64,000 nt of DNA from Mangrovibacterium lignilyticum (GCF_010882175.1 NZ_WKLH01000002.1:868001-932000); one strand, 5' to 3'. Counted from the stretch's first letter, positions 20,196-29,264 are shown. A program made the numbers and translations. Notes: generated by a model from the sequence alone, not told the origin.

Positions 20196-21248
20196 ATGAA
20201 GATACTAGTCACCGGTGCTGCCGGATTTATTGGGTTTCATCTCGTACAAAGATTATTAAACGAGCAAATTGATGTGGTCGGGCTTGACAACATCAACGAC
20301 TATTACGATATCAATTTAAAATATGCCCGTTTGGCAGAAACAGGTATTTACGCTCCCAAAGAAAAAGATCATTCCGGAGGTAAAAACCGAACTTACCAAG
20401 AGATTGACTTTGGGAAGATGATTTCGTCCGTAACAAACGCCAAATATCGATTTATTCGCTTAAACCTCGAAGACAAACCGGCAATTAAACAACTTTTCGA
20501 ACAGGTGAAGTTTGATGTTGTTGTTAACTTAGCGGCACAAGCCGGTGTTCGTTATAGCATTATAAACCCGGACACCTACATCCAAAGTAATATTGTTGGA
20601 TTCATGAATATCTTGGAAGCTTGCCGTCATAATCCGATCAAACAGCTAATTTACGCCTCTTCATCTTCAGTATACGGTGCCAATGCAAAGATCCCATTCT
20701 CTGAAGAAGACCAAGTAGACCACCCCGTAAGTTTGTATGCTGCTACTAAAAAAAGTAACGAATTGATGGCACATACATACAGCCACTTATACAAAATCCC
20801 AACAACAGGACTTCGCTTTTTCACAGTTTATGGCCCGTGGGGGCGCCCGGATATGGCCCCTATGATTTTTACCAACGCCATATCGAAAGGTGAACCAATT
20901 AAAGTGTTTAACAATGGCGAAATGGAGCGGGACTTTACCTACATTAACGATATCGTAGAGGGCATTACCCGCCTAATAAATCAAGACGCTGACGAACCAA
21001 ACTTATACCGACTATTTAATATCGGCAATGGAAGTCCTGTTAACTTGATGGAGTTTGTTTCGACCATAGAGATTGCATTGGGCAAAAAAGCCGAGAAGAT
21101 TATGATGCCGATGCAAAATGGAGATGTAAAACACACTTGGGCTGATTTAAAGAAATTAAGGGGGGTAACAGACTACACTCCATCAAATAACATTGTAGAA
21201 GGTATTTCTGAATTTTCAAAATGGTATCTAAAATATTTTGCGCTATGA
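20196..21248 (+). CDS. UDP-glucuronate 4-epimerase (CapI/LpsL type)
   Basis: This 350-residue extended SDR enzyme interconverts UDP-glucuronate and UDP-galacturonate. It has the NAD fold TGAAGFIGFH (residues 6-15), the catalytic SSSVYG serine and YAATK tyrosine/lysine, and the family segment RFFTVYGPWGRPDMAP. Its substrate is the product of ugd at 13193. It overlaps rfbF by 4 bp (ATGA). Confidence 0.88.
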   Translation: MKILVTGAAGFIGFHLVQRLLNEQIDVVGLDNINDYYDINLKYARLAETGIYAPKEKDHSGGKNRTYQEIDFGKMISSVTNAKYRFIRLNLEDKPAIKQLFEQVKFDVVVNLAAQAGVRYSIINPDTYIQSNIVGFMNILEACRHNPIKQLIYASSSSVYGANAKIPFSEEDQVDHPVSLYAATKKSNELMAHTYSHLYKIPTTGLRFFTVYGPWGRPDMAPMIFTNAISKGEPIKVFNNGEMERDFTYINDIVEGITRLINQDADEPNLYRLFNIGNGSPVNLMEFVSTIEIALGKKAEKIMMPMQNGDVKHTWADLKKLRGVTDYTPSNNIVEGISEFSKWYLKYFAL

Positions 21249-22018
21249 AAACACTTATCCTTGCAGGTGGTTTAGGTTCACGCCTATCCGAGGAAACCGT
21301 ATTAAAGCCGAAACCAATGGTTGAAATTGGAGGACGTCCAATCCTGTGGCACATTATGAAAATCTACTCTAGTTATGGATACAATGACTTTATCATTCTC
21401 TGCGGTTACAAAGGATATATGATCAAAGAGTATTTTGCCAACTATTACCGGCACAGGTCAGATATGACCATTGATCTGGCCACTAACTCCACCACCTACC
21501 ATAAGAACCATGCGGAACCCTGGAAAGTTACTTTAATTGATACCGGATTGGAAACCATGACCGGAGGACGGATTAAACGGGTACAAGACTACGTTGGTAA
21601 TGAGCCTTTTATGCTGACTTATGGAGATGGCGTTAGTAATGTGAATATTGCCGAATTAGTGCAGTACCACCAAAAACACGGGAAAGCGATCACCATGACA
21701 GCTGTACAACCGGAAGGCCGATTTGGATCCTTGCAAATTGACAGCGACAACCGGGTAAACTCGTTTCAGGAAAAGCCCAAAGGTGACGGTGCCTGGATCA
21801 ATGCCGGCTTCTTTGTCTGCCGACCCGAGGTGTTCAATTACATTAACGATGGTGATCCAACCATCTTCGAAAGAAAACCACTGGAAAATTTGGCCAAAGA
21901 TGGACAGCTATACACCTTTAAGCATCAGGGATTTTGGAAACCAATGGATACTCTTCGGGATAAAACCCAGCTGGAGGAAATGATTGATTCCAACACCGCC
22001 CCCTGGGTCAAATGGTAA
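21245..22018 (+). CDS. rfbF: Glucose-1-phosphate cytidylyltransferase
   Basis: This 257-residue protein makes CDP-glucose from CTP and glucose 1-phosphate, the first step to CDP-3,6-dideoxyhexoses. It has the nucleotidyltransferase motif AGGLGSRLSEET, followed by KPKPMVEIGGRPILWHI, and YGDGVSNVN. The start at 21245 forms an ATGA overlap with the preceding stop; an upstream in-frame ATG at 21221 would create an unsupported extension. It is followed by rfbG and rfbH, giving the canonical order. Confidence 0.95.
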   Translation: MKTLILAGGLGSRLSEETVLKPKPMVEIGGRPILWHIMKIYSSYGYNDFIILCGYKGYMIKEYFANYYRHRSDMTIDLATNSTTYHKNHAEPWKVTLIDTGLETMTGGRIKRVQDYVGNEPFMLTYGDGVSNVNIAELVQYHQKHGKAITMTAVQPEGRFGSLQIDSDNRVNSFQEKPKGDGAWINAGFFVCRPEVFNYINDGDPTIFERKPLENLAKDGQLYTFKHQGFWKPMDTLRDKTQLEEMIDSNTAPWVKW

Positions 22019-22058
22019 ATTTGAAGCTCAACCTATGTCTTATCCTCAATCGAATAGC

Positions 22059-23132
22059 ATGACACTCTTCAATAATATCTATAAAAATCGGAAAGTATTG
22101 GTCACCGGACATACCGGGTTTAAAGGTTCATGGCTTTGCCTCCTGTTACACCAGTTGGGTGCTGATGTTTATGGATACGCATTAGAACCACCAACTACAC
22201 CATCCTTATTCCAGGAAGCACACATTGATGAATTAATGACATCATATATCGGTGATATCCGTAACCTAAAACACCTCCAGGAAGTACTGCTTGAGGTCGA
22301 ACCCGAAATCGTCATTCATATGGCTGCCCAACCGCTGGTACGTGATTCATATAAAATACCGGTCGAAACATATGCGATCAACGTGATGGGTACGGTAACT
22401 TTATTGGAAACCTGCCGCCATACACCCAGCGTTAAAGCAATTGTGAACGTTACAACCGACAAATGCTATGAAAACAAGGAATGGCATTGGGGCTACCGGG
22501 AAAATGAACCTATGGGCGGTTACGATCCCTACTCCAACAGCAAGGGTTGTTCGGAATTAGTGACGTCTGCTTACCGGAACTCCTACTTTAACCCCAAAGA
22601 CTACGCACTGCATGGCGTGGCCGTCGCATCGGCCCGGGCCGGTAATGTTATTGGCGGCGGCGATTGGGCAAACGATCGTTTAATTCCCGATTTCATACGA
22701 GCAATTTCTAAGGGTGAAGAGTTACAAATAAGAAGCCCTTATGCTATTCGCCCGTGGCAACACGTACTGGAGCCACTTACCGGCTATCTGACTTTGGCGG
22801 CAAAACTCTACACCGATGGAGCGCATTATGCCGAAGGATGGAACTTTGGCCCGGATGATGCTGATGCCCAAAATGTAGAATGGATTACAAAAACGATTTG
22901 CGAATTATGGGGAGAGAATGCGAACTACAATATCGATAATAACCCCCAGCCTCATGAGGCCAATTACCTGAAATTGGATTGCTCCAAGGCTAAAGCAGAA
23001 CTGGACTGGTACCCAAAATGGAATATTCAACAAGCCCTGAGAAGTATCGTTACCTGGAACAAAGCCTGGTTAGCCGGAGAAAATATCCGCAAAGAAACTT
23101 ACGCACAAATCGAACAATACCTAAATGTTTAG
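22059..23132 (+). CDS. rfbG: CDP-glucose 4,6-dehydratase
   Basis: This 357-residue SDR enzyme converts CDP-glucose to CDP-4-keto-6-deoxyglucose. The N-terminus carries VLVTGHTGFKGSWL, diagnostic of the family, and later VTTDKCYENKEW and YSNSK motifs. I choose the ATG at 22059, nearest to the conserved domain; 22035 is also possible, while 21984 would overlap rfbF. Confidence 0.95.
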   Translation: MTLFNNIYKNRKVLVTGHTGFKGSWLCLLLHQLGADVYGYALEPPTTPSLFQEAHIDELMTSYIGDIRNLKHLQEVLLEVEPEIVIHMAAQPLVRDSYKIPVETYAINVMGTVTLLETCRHTPSVKAIVNVTTDKCYENKEWHWGYRENEPMGGYDPYSNSKGCSELVTSAYRNSYFNPKDYALHGVAVASARAGNVIGGGDWANDRLIPDFIRAISKGEELQIRSPYAIRPWQHVLEPLTGYLTLAAKLYTDGAHYAEGWNFGPDDADAQNVEWITKTICELWGENANYNIDNNPQPHEANYLKLDCSKAKAELDWYPKWNIQQALRSIVTWNKAWLAGENIRKETYAQIEQYLNV

Positions 23133-23207
23133 TCTATGTTCATCCCTGCAATCTGTGGTGAATCTTAAATTTTAATTAATCTGTAAAATTAAACAACTCA
23201 ATATATC

Positions 23208-24527
23208 ATGACTGATTTTAAACAACTCCGAAAAGAAATTCTGGCAAAAACGGTAGAATACTACGAAGCTCGCTTTGCTCAGAAAGAATTCATTCCCGGA
23301 AAAACCCGGGTCAACTATGCGGGACGTGTGTTCGATGAAGAAGAACTCTGCAATGCTGTTGATGCTTCTTTGGATTTCTGGCTAACGGAAGGCCGCTATT
23401 CGGAGGAATTTTCAGAAAAGATCGCGGAATTTCTGGAAGTTGAACATGTTTTATTGACCAACTCAGGATCTTCTGCAAACCTACTGGCCTTTTCAGCTTT
23501 GACATCTGAAAAATTAGGAGACAAAAGGTTAAAACCGGGCGATGAAGTGATTTCAGTAGCAGCAGGCTTCCCGGCAACTGTAACCCCTATCATCCAGTAT
23601 GGCTTGATCCCGGTTTTTGTTGATGTAGATATTCCTACTTACAACATCGACATCGAGATGATGCGCCAGGCCATCACGCCTAAGACGCGTTGTATTTTCC
23701 TGGCCCATACCCTAGGAAACCCATTCAACATTGAAGCAGTCATGCAATTGGCCAACGAACATGACCTTTGGGTCATCGAAGATAACTGCGACGCCTTTGG
23801 AAGTGCTTACAAGGGTAAAAAAACAGGTAGCTATGCCCACTTGTCAACCATATCGTTTTATCCGGCCCATCATATTACAACCGGAGAAGGTGGTGCCATC
23901 TGCACCAACGATCCACAACTGGCGTTACTGGTTCGCGCCTTCCGCGACTGGGGACGCGATTGCTATTGTGCCGGGGGTGAAAACAACACTTGTGGCAAAC
24001 GTTTTTCCCAGCTGTTCGGAAACCTCCCCTTCGGCTTTGATCACAAATACGTGTACTCCGAAATTGGTTATAATCTGAAGATGACAGATATTCAGGCAGC
24101 GATCGGAGCGGCACAAGTCGACAAGCTTCCGGAATTCTGCGAACGCAGAAAGGCGAACTTCAAGCACTGGACAGCTATTTTTAGTAAATATCCAGATTAT
24201 TTTGTACTCCCCAAAGCAACAGAACAAGCCGATCCGGCCTGGTTTGCCTTTATTGTAACCCTCAAAGAAGGAACCCCATTTACACGGGACGAACTAACCG
24301 GTTATTTAAATAAAAAGCTGATTGAAACCCGTAACCTGTTTGCCGGGAATATGACTAAGCAGCCCGGGTTCATCGGTAAGAACTGGCGAATTGCAGATCA
24401 CCTGGAGAATACCGACTACATCATGAATAACACCTTCTTCCTCGGAACCTATCCAGGCCTGATCCAGGAAATGTTCGATTATGCGGAAGGTATTCTGGAT
24501 GAGTTTATAGCAGAGAAGACAAAATAA
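23208..24527 (+). CDS. rfbH: CDP-4-keto-6-deoxyglucose 3-dehydrase (E1)
   Basis: This 439-residue protein is the PMP- and [2Fe-2S]-dependent dehydrase that removes the C3 hydroxyl on the route to 3,6-dideoxyhexoses. In place of the aminotransferase lysine it has histidine (PAHHITTGEGG, His221), a hallmark of E1. The cysteine cluster DCYCAGGENNTCGKRF supplies iron-sulfur ligands. It needs a flavin reductase (E3), probably the gene at 24943. A four-helix-bundle element is inserted between the two. Confidence 0.95.
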   Translation: MTDFKQLRKEILAKTVEYYEARFAQKEFIPGKTRVNYAGRVFDEEELCNAVDASLDFWLTEGRYSEEFSEKIAEFLEVEHVLLTNSGSSANLLAFSALTSEKLGDKRLKPGDEVISVAAGFPATVTPIIQYGLIPVFVDVDIPTYNIDIEMMRQAITPKTRCIFLAHTLGNPFNIEAVMQLANEHDLWVIEDNCDAFGSAYKGKKTGSYAHLSTISFYPAHHITTGEGGAICTNDPQLALLVRAFRDWGRDCYCAGGENNTCGKRFSQLFGNLPFGFDHKYVYSEIGYNLKMTDIQAAIGAAQVDKLPEFCERRKANFKHWTAIFSKYPDYFVLPKATEQADPAWFAFIVTLKEGTPFTRDELTGYLNKKLIETRNLFAGNMTKQPGFIGKNWRIADHLENTDYIMNNTFFLGTYPGLIQEMFDYAEGILDEFIAEKTK

Positions 24528-24537
24528 TTTAAAAAGG

Positions 24538-24564
24538 TTGAGGTTAAGGTAAAGGCTGAGATAG
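24538..24564. repeat. Left terminal inverted repeat of four-helix-bundle element 2
   Basis: The 27-nt segment pairs with 24912-24938 at 23 of 27 positions, including a 13-nt perfect end (TTGAGGTTAAGGT). It starts 11 bp after the rfbH stop codon. Confidence 0.8.
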
Positions 24565-24566
24565 CG

Positions 24567-24932
24567 ATGTACAAAAGTTTTACAGATATGGAAGTTTGGC
24601 AGCATGCCAGTAGGCTATCGGTTGAGATTTTTCAACTGACTTCGGCTCTTCCCCGTTCTGAAGATTATGGTTTGACATCGCAAATTCGGAGATCAGCAAA
24701 CAGCATTGCTGCATATATAGCTGAAGGTTTTGGTCGAAAAACGTCCAAAGACAAATCTAATTTTCATGTTTTTGCTCGCGGATCAGTATTTGAAACACAA
24801 AATCATTTGATCTATGGAGTACAAGTTGGTTATTTTGAACGCCTCCAAACTGATGCGACAATTCAAAAGTACAACTCACTCATTCATGATCTGAATAAAA
24901 TCATCAAAGCCCTTTCTCAACCTCAACCTTAA
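24567..24932 (+). CDS. Four-helix-bundle protein (S23/IVP family), copy 2
   Basis: This 121-residue helical protein belongs to the family of ORFs from 23S rRNA intervening sequences. It has the DMEVWQHASRLSVEIFQLT start, YGLTSQIRRSANSIAAYIAEGFGR and the SVFETQNHLIYG segment. Start and stop codons fall just within a pair of 27-nt inverted repeats. The C-terminal SQPQP and the stop are encoded by the right repeat. The whole 401-bp unit (24538-24938) is wedged between rfbH and the E3 reductase gene. Function is unknown. Confidence 0.88.
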   Translation: MYKSFTDMEVWQHASRLSVEIFQLTSALPRSEDYGLTSQIRRSANSIAAYIAEGFGRKTSKDKSNFHVFARGSVFETQNHLIYGVQVGYFERLQTDATIQKYNSLIHDLNKIIKALSQPQP

Positions 24933-24938
24933 CCTCAA
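24912..24938. repeat. Right terminal inverted repeat of four-helix-bundle element 2
   Basis: This is the reverse complement of 24538-24564 with four mismatches. It is built of AACCTC/AACCTT hexamers and contains the stop codon of the enclosed gene. It ends 5 bp before the next start codon. Confidence 0.8.
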
Positions 24939-24942
24939 TAAT

Positions 24943-25632
24943 ATGCTAGCTAAAAAATACAAATCCGAAGTCGTATCCATCGAAAACCCTTTCGAAGGCA
25001 TTTACACGGTCGAGTTTGTCCCGTTGCGCGGTAAATACAAATTCTTACCCGGCCAATTTCTTCACGTTGCCCTGGATGAAGAATACGACGGTGCCGGTCA
25101 ATGGCCCGAATCGCGTTGTTTTTCGATGCAGAGCAGCCCGGGAGTGGATTCCATTAAAATAACCTACGCTGTGAAAGGTGATTTTACCCGGCAAATGGAA
25201 GAACAATTGCAGGTAGGCTCCGAAGTGTGGTTAAAACTCCCTTATGGCGACCTCTTCCAGCAAGAACATGACAAAACCAACACCGTGTTTATTGCGGGAG
25301 GTACGGGAGTCACCCCTTTCCTTTCGCTTTTTACACACGAGTCCTTTGGCGAATACGAGAGCCCGAAGGCCTACTTAGGCTTTCGAACCAACGACTTTAA
25401 TATCTACCAAAAAGAGTTGGAGGAGGCCAGCAGCCTCAACCTTAACCTTAACCTTAGCCTCATCTATCAGGATACATCCGGGATACTGGATATCAATCAA
25501 ATATTTGCAGAGAATGGACAAACTGCCAATTACTTTATCTCCGGTCCCCCGATTATGATTAAGGATTTCAAAAATAAGTTGGTTAAAAACGGTGTGCCGC
25601 CACACCAGGTATTAACGGATGATTGGGAGTAA
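24943..25632 (+). CDS. E3-type flavin reductase without a ferredoxin domain
   Basis: This 229-residue protein is a ferredoxin-NADP reductase-fold flavoprotein. It has the FAD motif RCFSMQS (58-64), the NAD(P)H motif GGTGVTPF (119-126) and a C-terminal ISGPPIMIKDF. Its place after rfbH suggests it is the electron donor for the E1 dehydrase. Classical E3 (AscD/DdhD, about 330 residues) carries an N-terminal plant-type [2Fe-2S] domain that is absent here. Residues about 164-172 (SLNLNLNLS) come from a run of AACCTT hexamers, the same word as the neighbouring element's inverted repeats. Confidence 0.8.
   Translation: MLAKKYKSEVVSIENPFEGIYTVEFVPLRGKYKFLPGQFLHVALDEEYDGAGQWPESRCFSMQSSPGVDSIKITYAVKGDFTRQMEEQLQVGSEVWLKLPYGDLFQQEHDKTNTVFIAGGTGVTPFLSLFTHESFGEYESPKAYLGFRTNDFNIYQKELEEASSLNLNLNLSLIYQDTSGILDINQIFAENGQTANYFISGPPIMIKDFKNKLVKNGVPPHQVLTDDWE
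25434..25461. repeat. AACCTT hexamer tract inside the E3 reductase gene
   Basis: Four successive hexamers (CTCAACCTTAACCTTAACCTTAGCC) encode alternating Leu-Asn. They match the repeats at 24538 and 24912 about 500-900 bp away. Confidence 0.65.
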
Positions 25633-25639
25633 GTAAAGC

Positions 25640-26563
25640 ATGAATATTCTGGTAACCGGTGCAACTGGATTCATTGGATCAAATATTGCCAAATACTTGG
25701 TGAAGAACAACCACTACGTTATCGCGACGTATCGATCATCGTCTTCATTTCGAAAATGTGAAAGAACTAAAGATAACATCCTTTGGGTTAATACGGAGAA
25801 TGCGAACTGGAAAGAACTCATCATTAAGATTAGACCGGTGGTTCTAATTCATTCTGCTTGGGGAGGAATTGAAGCAGCTGACCGAAATAATTGGGAATTT
25901 CAACTCCGAAATTTCAAGCTGTCGAAAGAATATTTTGATCTGGCCGAAGAAGCTGGAATTAATAAGATAATAGCGCTCGGATCCCAAGCCGAATATGGAC
26001 GACAAATCCATGTAGCCACAGAAGAATCACAGTTACAGCCAGACGATGCTTATGGAGCAGTAAAAACGCTTACTGCCAACTATTTGAGAGCAAAATTTCA
26101 CAACTCACCTATTTCATGGTACTGGATTCGTGTTTTCTCATTATTTGGGGAATATGAGAATGACAGTTGGTTGATGCCATCAGTCATCAATAAGTTATTA
26201 AAAAATGAGTCGATTGCTTTGACGGCTTGTGAGCAAAAATACAATTACCTATACATCAATGACTTTGTAAAACAACTTAATCTAGTAATTGAAGATCCAG
26301 AAAACAAATCAGGGGTCTATAATATTTGTAATAACAAGGCAACTTCCATCAAAGAAATTCTCTACCAGATCGTTGAATTAATGGGCAAACCTAAGGAATT
26401 GCTACACGTTGGACAACTACCTTATCGCCAGAATCAAAACATGTTCATTCATGGAAGTAACCAAAAGTTCTGCAAAGTTTTTAATGTTGATCTTTCCTCT
26501 GGATTAGGAATAAAAGAAGGATTGAAACACTCAATAGAATTTCATAAAAATCAGCAAAAATGA
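25640..26563 (+). CDS. NAD-dependent epimerase/reductase, YerF-like
   Basis: This 307-residue extended SDR protein has TGATGFIGSN (residues 6-15), a GSQAEYG serine region and the YGAVK catalytic pair. Its position between the E3 reductase and a YerE-like enzyme suggests it reduces the C4 keto group of a CDP-dideoxyhexose or its branched derivative, as YerF does. A CDP-abequose or CDP-paratose synthase is the main alternative. It overlaps the next gene by 4 bp (ATGA). AT content rises from here on. Confidence 0.7.
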   Translation: MNILVTGATGFIGSNIAKYLVKNNHYVIATYRSSSSFRKCERTKDNILWVNTENANWKELIIKIRPVVLIHSAWGGIEAADRNNWEFQLRNFKLSKEYFDLAEEAGINKIIALGSQAEYGRQIHVATEESQLQPDDAYGAVKTLTANYLRAKFHNSPISWYWIRVFSLFGEYENDSWLMPSVINKLLKNESIALTACEQKYNYLYINDFVKQLNLVIEDPENKSGVYNICNNKATSIKEILYQIVELMGKPKELLHVGQLPYRQNQNMFIHGSNQKFCKVFNVDLSSGLGIKEGLKHSIEFHKNQQK

Positions 26564-28260
26564 AAGTAACAACTTACATAGCTAAATTTCTGAAAGAAAA
26601 AGGCATTGAATGTGTCTTCGAATTACAGGGAGGTATGATTACACGCATTATTGATGAGATTTACCGTGAAGGTGGAATTAAAATCGTAAGTATGCATCAT
26701 GAACAAGCAGCGTCATTTGCAGCAGATGCTTATGCTCGTGTTACCAACAAACCTGGCGTTGCAATGGCAACCAGCGGACCAGGAGCAACCAACCTGATCA
26801 CTGGAATTGGAAGTTGTTACTTTGATTCGGTTCCCGCGATATTTATTACCGGGCAGGTTAACCTGAACGAACAAAAAGGAAATAGAATAACTCGCCAATT
26901 GGGTTTTCAGGAAACTGAAATTATTCCAATTGTTAAGCCGATTACCAAAGCAGCTTACGCAATTACTTCTCCTAATGATATTCCACTTGCGTTGCATGAA
27001 GCATACAATATTGCAACCACCGGACGCCCCGGACCTGTGCTAATCGATATCCCAATGAACATTCAAAATATGGAGATGTCTGACTTAAGCGATGAATTGG
27101 ATGGTAAAGCTCATTTATGCGCACTCTCTGAAGATATAGATGGTTTTATAAACTCATTTCTAAAGGAACTAAGAGTAGCAAAAAAACCGCTTATTTTAGC
27201 AGGAAGAGGAATTGCAATATCCAAAACCCAGGATTGTTTAGCAAAAACAGCAGAAATATTAGAAGTTCCCATTGTAACATCGTTGTTAGGATTCGATGTT
27301 CTCCCATACAATTCTCCTCTTAGAATCGGCTTCATAGGCTCCTATGGAAACCGATGGGCAAACTATGCCTTAGGTGAGTCAGATTTGCTCTTAGTTTTAG
27401 GAAGTAGACTAGATTTAAGACAAACAGGAGCTGATGTTGAAACCTTTAAAAAAGGGAAGAAAATATTCCATGTCGATATTGATGCGGCGGAATTAAATAA
27501 TAGAATTGAAGGTTGTTATACAGTACAAGCTGACTTAAGATCATTTTTTTCTGCCTTTAGCGCCCAAACCTCTACTGGATATAATGCTAAAAATTGGTTG
27601 GCTGAAATTAAAGAAAAGTATACTGAGCGCAAGGACACAGATGAACTGCGAAATATCAGAGGAATTAACCCAAATAAATTCATTCACCAATTGTCTCGAG
27701 AGTCCAAATTGGCAAAAGCAATCACAACTGATGTAGGCAATAATCAAATGTGGACCTCACAATCATGGGAAAGTGAGCAGGAGCAGCAATTCCTCTCATC
27801 TGGAGGTATGGGAGCTATGGGATATTCTTTACCGGCTGCAATTGGAGCTTCATTCGCAAACAATAAATCTCCAGTTGTTTCTATTTCAGGGGATGGTGGT
27901 TTCCAAATAAACATTCAAGAACTACAAACGATTAAAAGGAACAAGCTCCCTATTAAAATAGTCATTTTAAACAACCAATGTCTAGGAATGATTCGTCAAT
28001 TTCAGGATTCCTATTTCGATTCTTGCTACCAGTCAACAGTATGGGGGTATAGTTCACCTGATTTTGCTCAAGTAGCTACGGCTTACGGAATCGACGCTAT
28101 GACTATTGATTTAGAAGAGCAAATCAATGATGCGATCCAAAAGCTTTGGGAAAATCCAGAACATCCCTTTTTGCTTAATGTAAAAATAGATATCCATACA
28201 AATGTGTATCCCAAAATGTTGTTTGGAAATCCGCTAACACAAATGGAATTTGAATCATAG
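26560..28260 (+). CDS. ThDP-dependent acetolactate-synthase-like enzyme, YerE-like
   Basis: This 566-residue protein has the three-domain acetohydroxyacid synthase fold, with catalytic Glu48 in HHEQAASFAADAYAR and a ThDP-binding GDGGFQIN followed by LNNQCLGM. In Yersinia pseudotuberculosis, YerE uses ThDP and FAD to transfer a two-carbon acetyl unit from pyruvate to a CDP-3,6-dideoxy-4-keto-hexose, giving a branched sugar. Here the gene sits with all other CDP-dideoxyhexose genes and not with ilv genes. A branched sugar role is therefore better supported than valine/isoleucine synthesis. Confidence 0.75.
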   Translation: MKVTTYIAKFLKEKGIECVFELQGGMITRIIDEIYREGGIKIVSMHHEQAASFAADAYARVTNKPGVAMATSGPGATNLITGIGSCYFDSVPAIFITGQVNLNEQKGNRITRQLGFQETEIIPIVKPITKAAYAITSPNDIPLALHEAYNIATTGRPGPVLIDIPMNIQNMEMSDLSDELDGKAHLCALSEDIDGFINSFLKELRVAKKPLILAGRGIAISKTQDCLAKTAEILEVPIVTSLLGFDVLPYNSPLRIGFIGSYGNRWANYALGESDLLLVLGSRLDLRQTGADVETFKKGKKIFHVDIDAAELNNRIEGCYTVQADLRSFFSAFSAQTSTGYNAKNWLAEIKEKYTERKDTDELRNIRGINPNKFIHQLSRESKLAKAITTDVGNNQMWTSQSWESEQEQQFLSSGGMGAMGYSLPAAIGASFANNKSPVVSISGDGGFQINIQELQTIKRNKLPIKIVILNNQCLGMIRQFQDSYFDSCYQSTVWGYSSPDFAQVATAYGIDAMTIDLEEQINDAIQKLWENPEHPFLLNVKIDIHTNVYPKMLFGNPLTQMEFES

Positions 28261-28267
28261 AACCATA

Positions 28268-29263
28268 ATGACACAAAACTACACATCTCAATCTTTGAGT
28301 ATAATAATCCCAACATATAACCGTAGGGATCAACTTCTTAACCAACTAAATAGCATTATAAGCCAAGACATATCTGCGATTCAAGAAATACTAATTCTTG
28401 ACAACAATAGCAATTATGATGTTTATGATTTAGTAACAACCTTAAAATGCTCTAAAATACGAGTAATAAAAAACTCATTAAACATAAAAGCTCCAATAAA
28501 TATAGCAAATGCTTTTTATCACTGCAAGACCCAATGGTTTTGGCTCCTTTCTGATGACGATGAGTCCAAACCAGACTCCTTAACAAATATTATTGATGAA
28601 ATTTCGCAATGTTCAGAAGATGTCGGGATGATTAAATTCGCCATTGATAGGCCCGAATCTAAACAAAAGGACACAACTGTCAGAACTCTTCAACAATACA
28701 TTGATTTTTATTACGACAGTAGCCACTTAAGAAGAGGTGATTTAGTGTTTATATCCACTAATGTGTACAACGTATGCAGACTCAAAGATTATATACCTTT
28801 TGCATTCGAGTACTCTTATACTTATATTCCACACTTAATCCCAATTTTTAAAGGTCTAGATGAAAAGAAAATTCTTGTAAAATTTTCTTCCATCCCGATT
28901 GTAAAATATATCCCACCTAGAGGAGATGGATATTCATTTGCAACTGTTGGAAAAGGTCTTTCGACGCTTTCGCACATACCTCTTAATTTAAATAAGGCAT
29001 ATAGAAAGAAATTTTTAGATATATGTATGTCGATAACTTACACAACACTATTAAAAAAATATGTAAGGAATGATAAAATCGATGATATCGACGATATTCG
29101 AATTATCTACGATAACGTTTATAAATATTACCTCTCATTTCACTCAAAAATTAAAATCACTTTGTTTTTGACACTTATGTCGTCCCCATTTTTAAACAAA
29201 ATCACAATGTACATGATAAAAAATAAGGTCACAAAGTATATTATAAAAGGAATTTTGAAATAG
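28268..29263 (+). CDS. Glycosyltransferase family 2
   Basis: This protein of 331 residues has a GT-A fold. The nucleotide-binding start is LSIIIPTYNRRDQLLNQL and the metal-binding motif is LLSDDDESKPD. The C-terminal third is basic and hydrophobic, which suggests membrane association. The start is placed at 28268, after the preceding stop; an ATG at 28250 would overlap it by 11 bp. It lies in the AT-rich block. Donor and acceptor are unknown. Confidence 0.85.
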   Translation: MTQNYTSQSLSIIIPTYNRRDQLLNQLNSIISQDISAIQEILILDNNSNYDVYDLVTTLKCSKIRVIKNSLNIKAPINIANAFYHCKTQWFWLLSDDDESKPDSLTNIIDEISQCSEDVGMIKFAIDRPESKQKDTTVRTLQQYIDFYYDSSHLRRGDLVFISTNVYNVCRLKDYIPFAFEYSYTYIPHLIPIFKGLDEKKILVKFSSIPIVKYIPPRGDGYSFATVGKGLSTLSHIPLNLNKAYRKKFLDICMSITYTTLLKKYVRNDKIDDIDDIRIIYDNVYKYYLSFHSKIKITLFLTLMSSPFLNKITMYMIKNKVTKYIIKGILK

Positions 29264-29264
29264 A

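Noticed and set aside
26560-28260. Acetolactate synthase of branched-chain amino acid synthesis
   Set aside because: There is no regulatory subunit or ilv gene nearby, and it is translationally coupled to a CDP-sugar reductase; a YerE-like role fits better.
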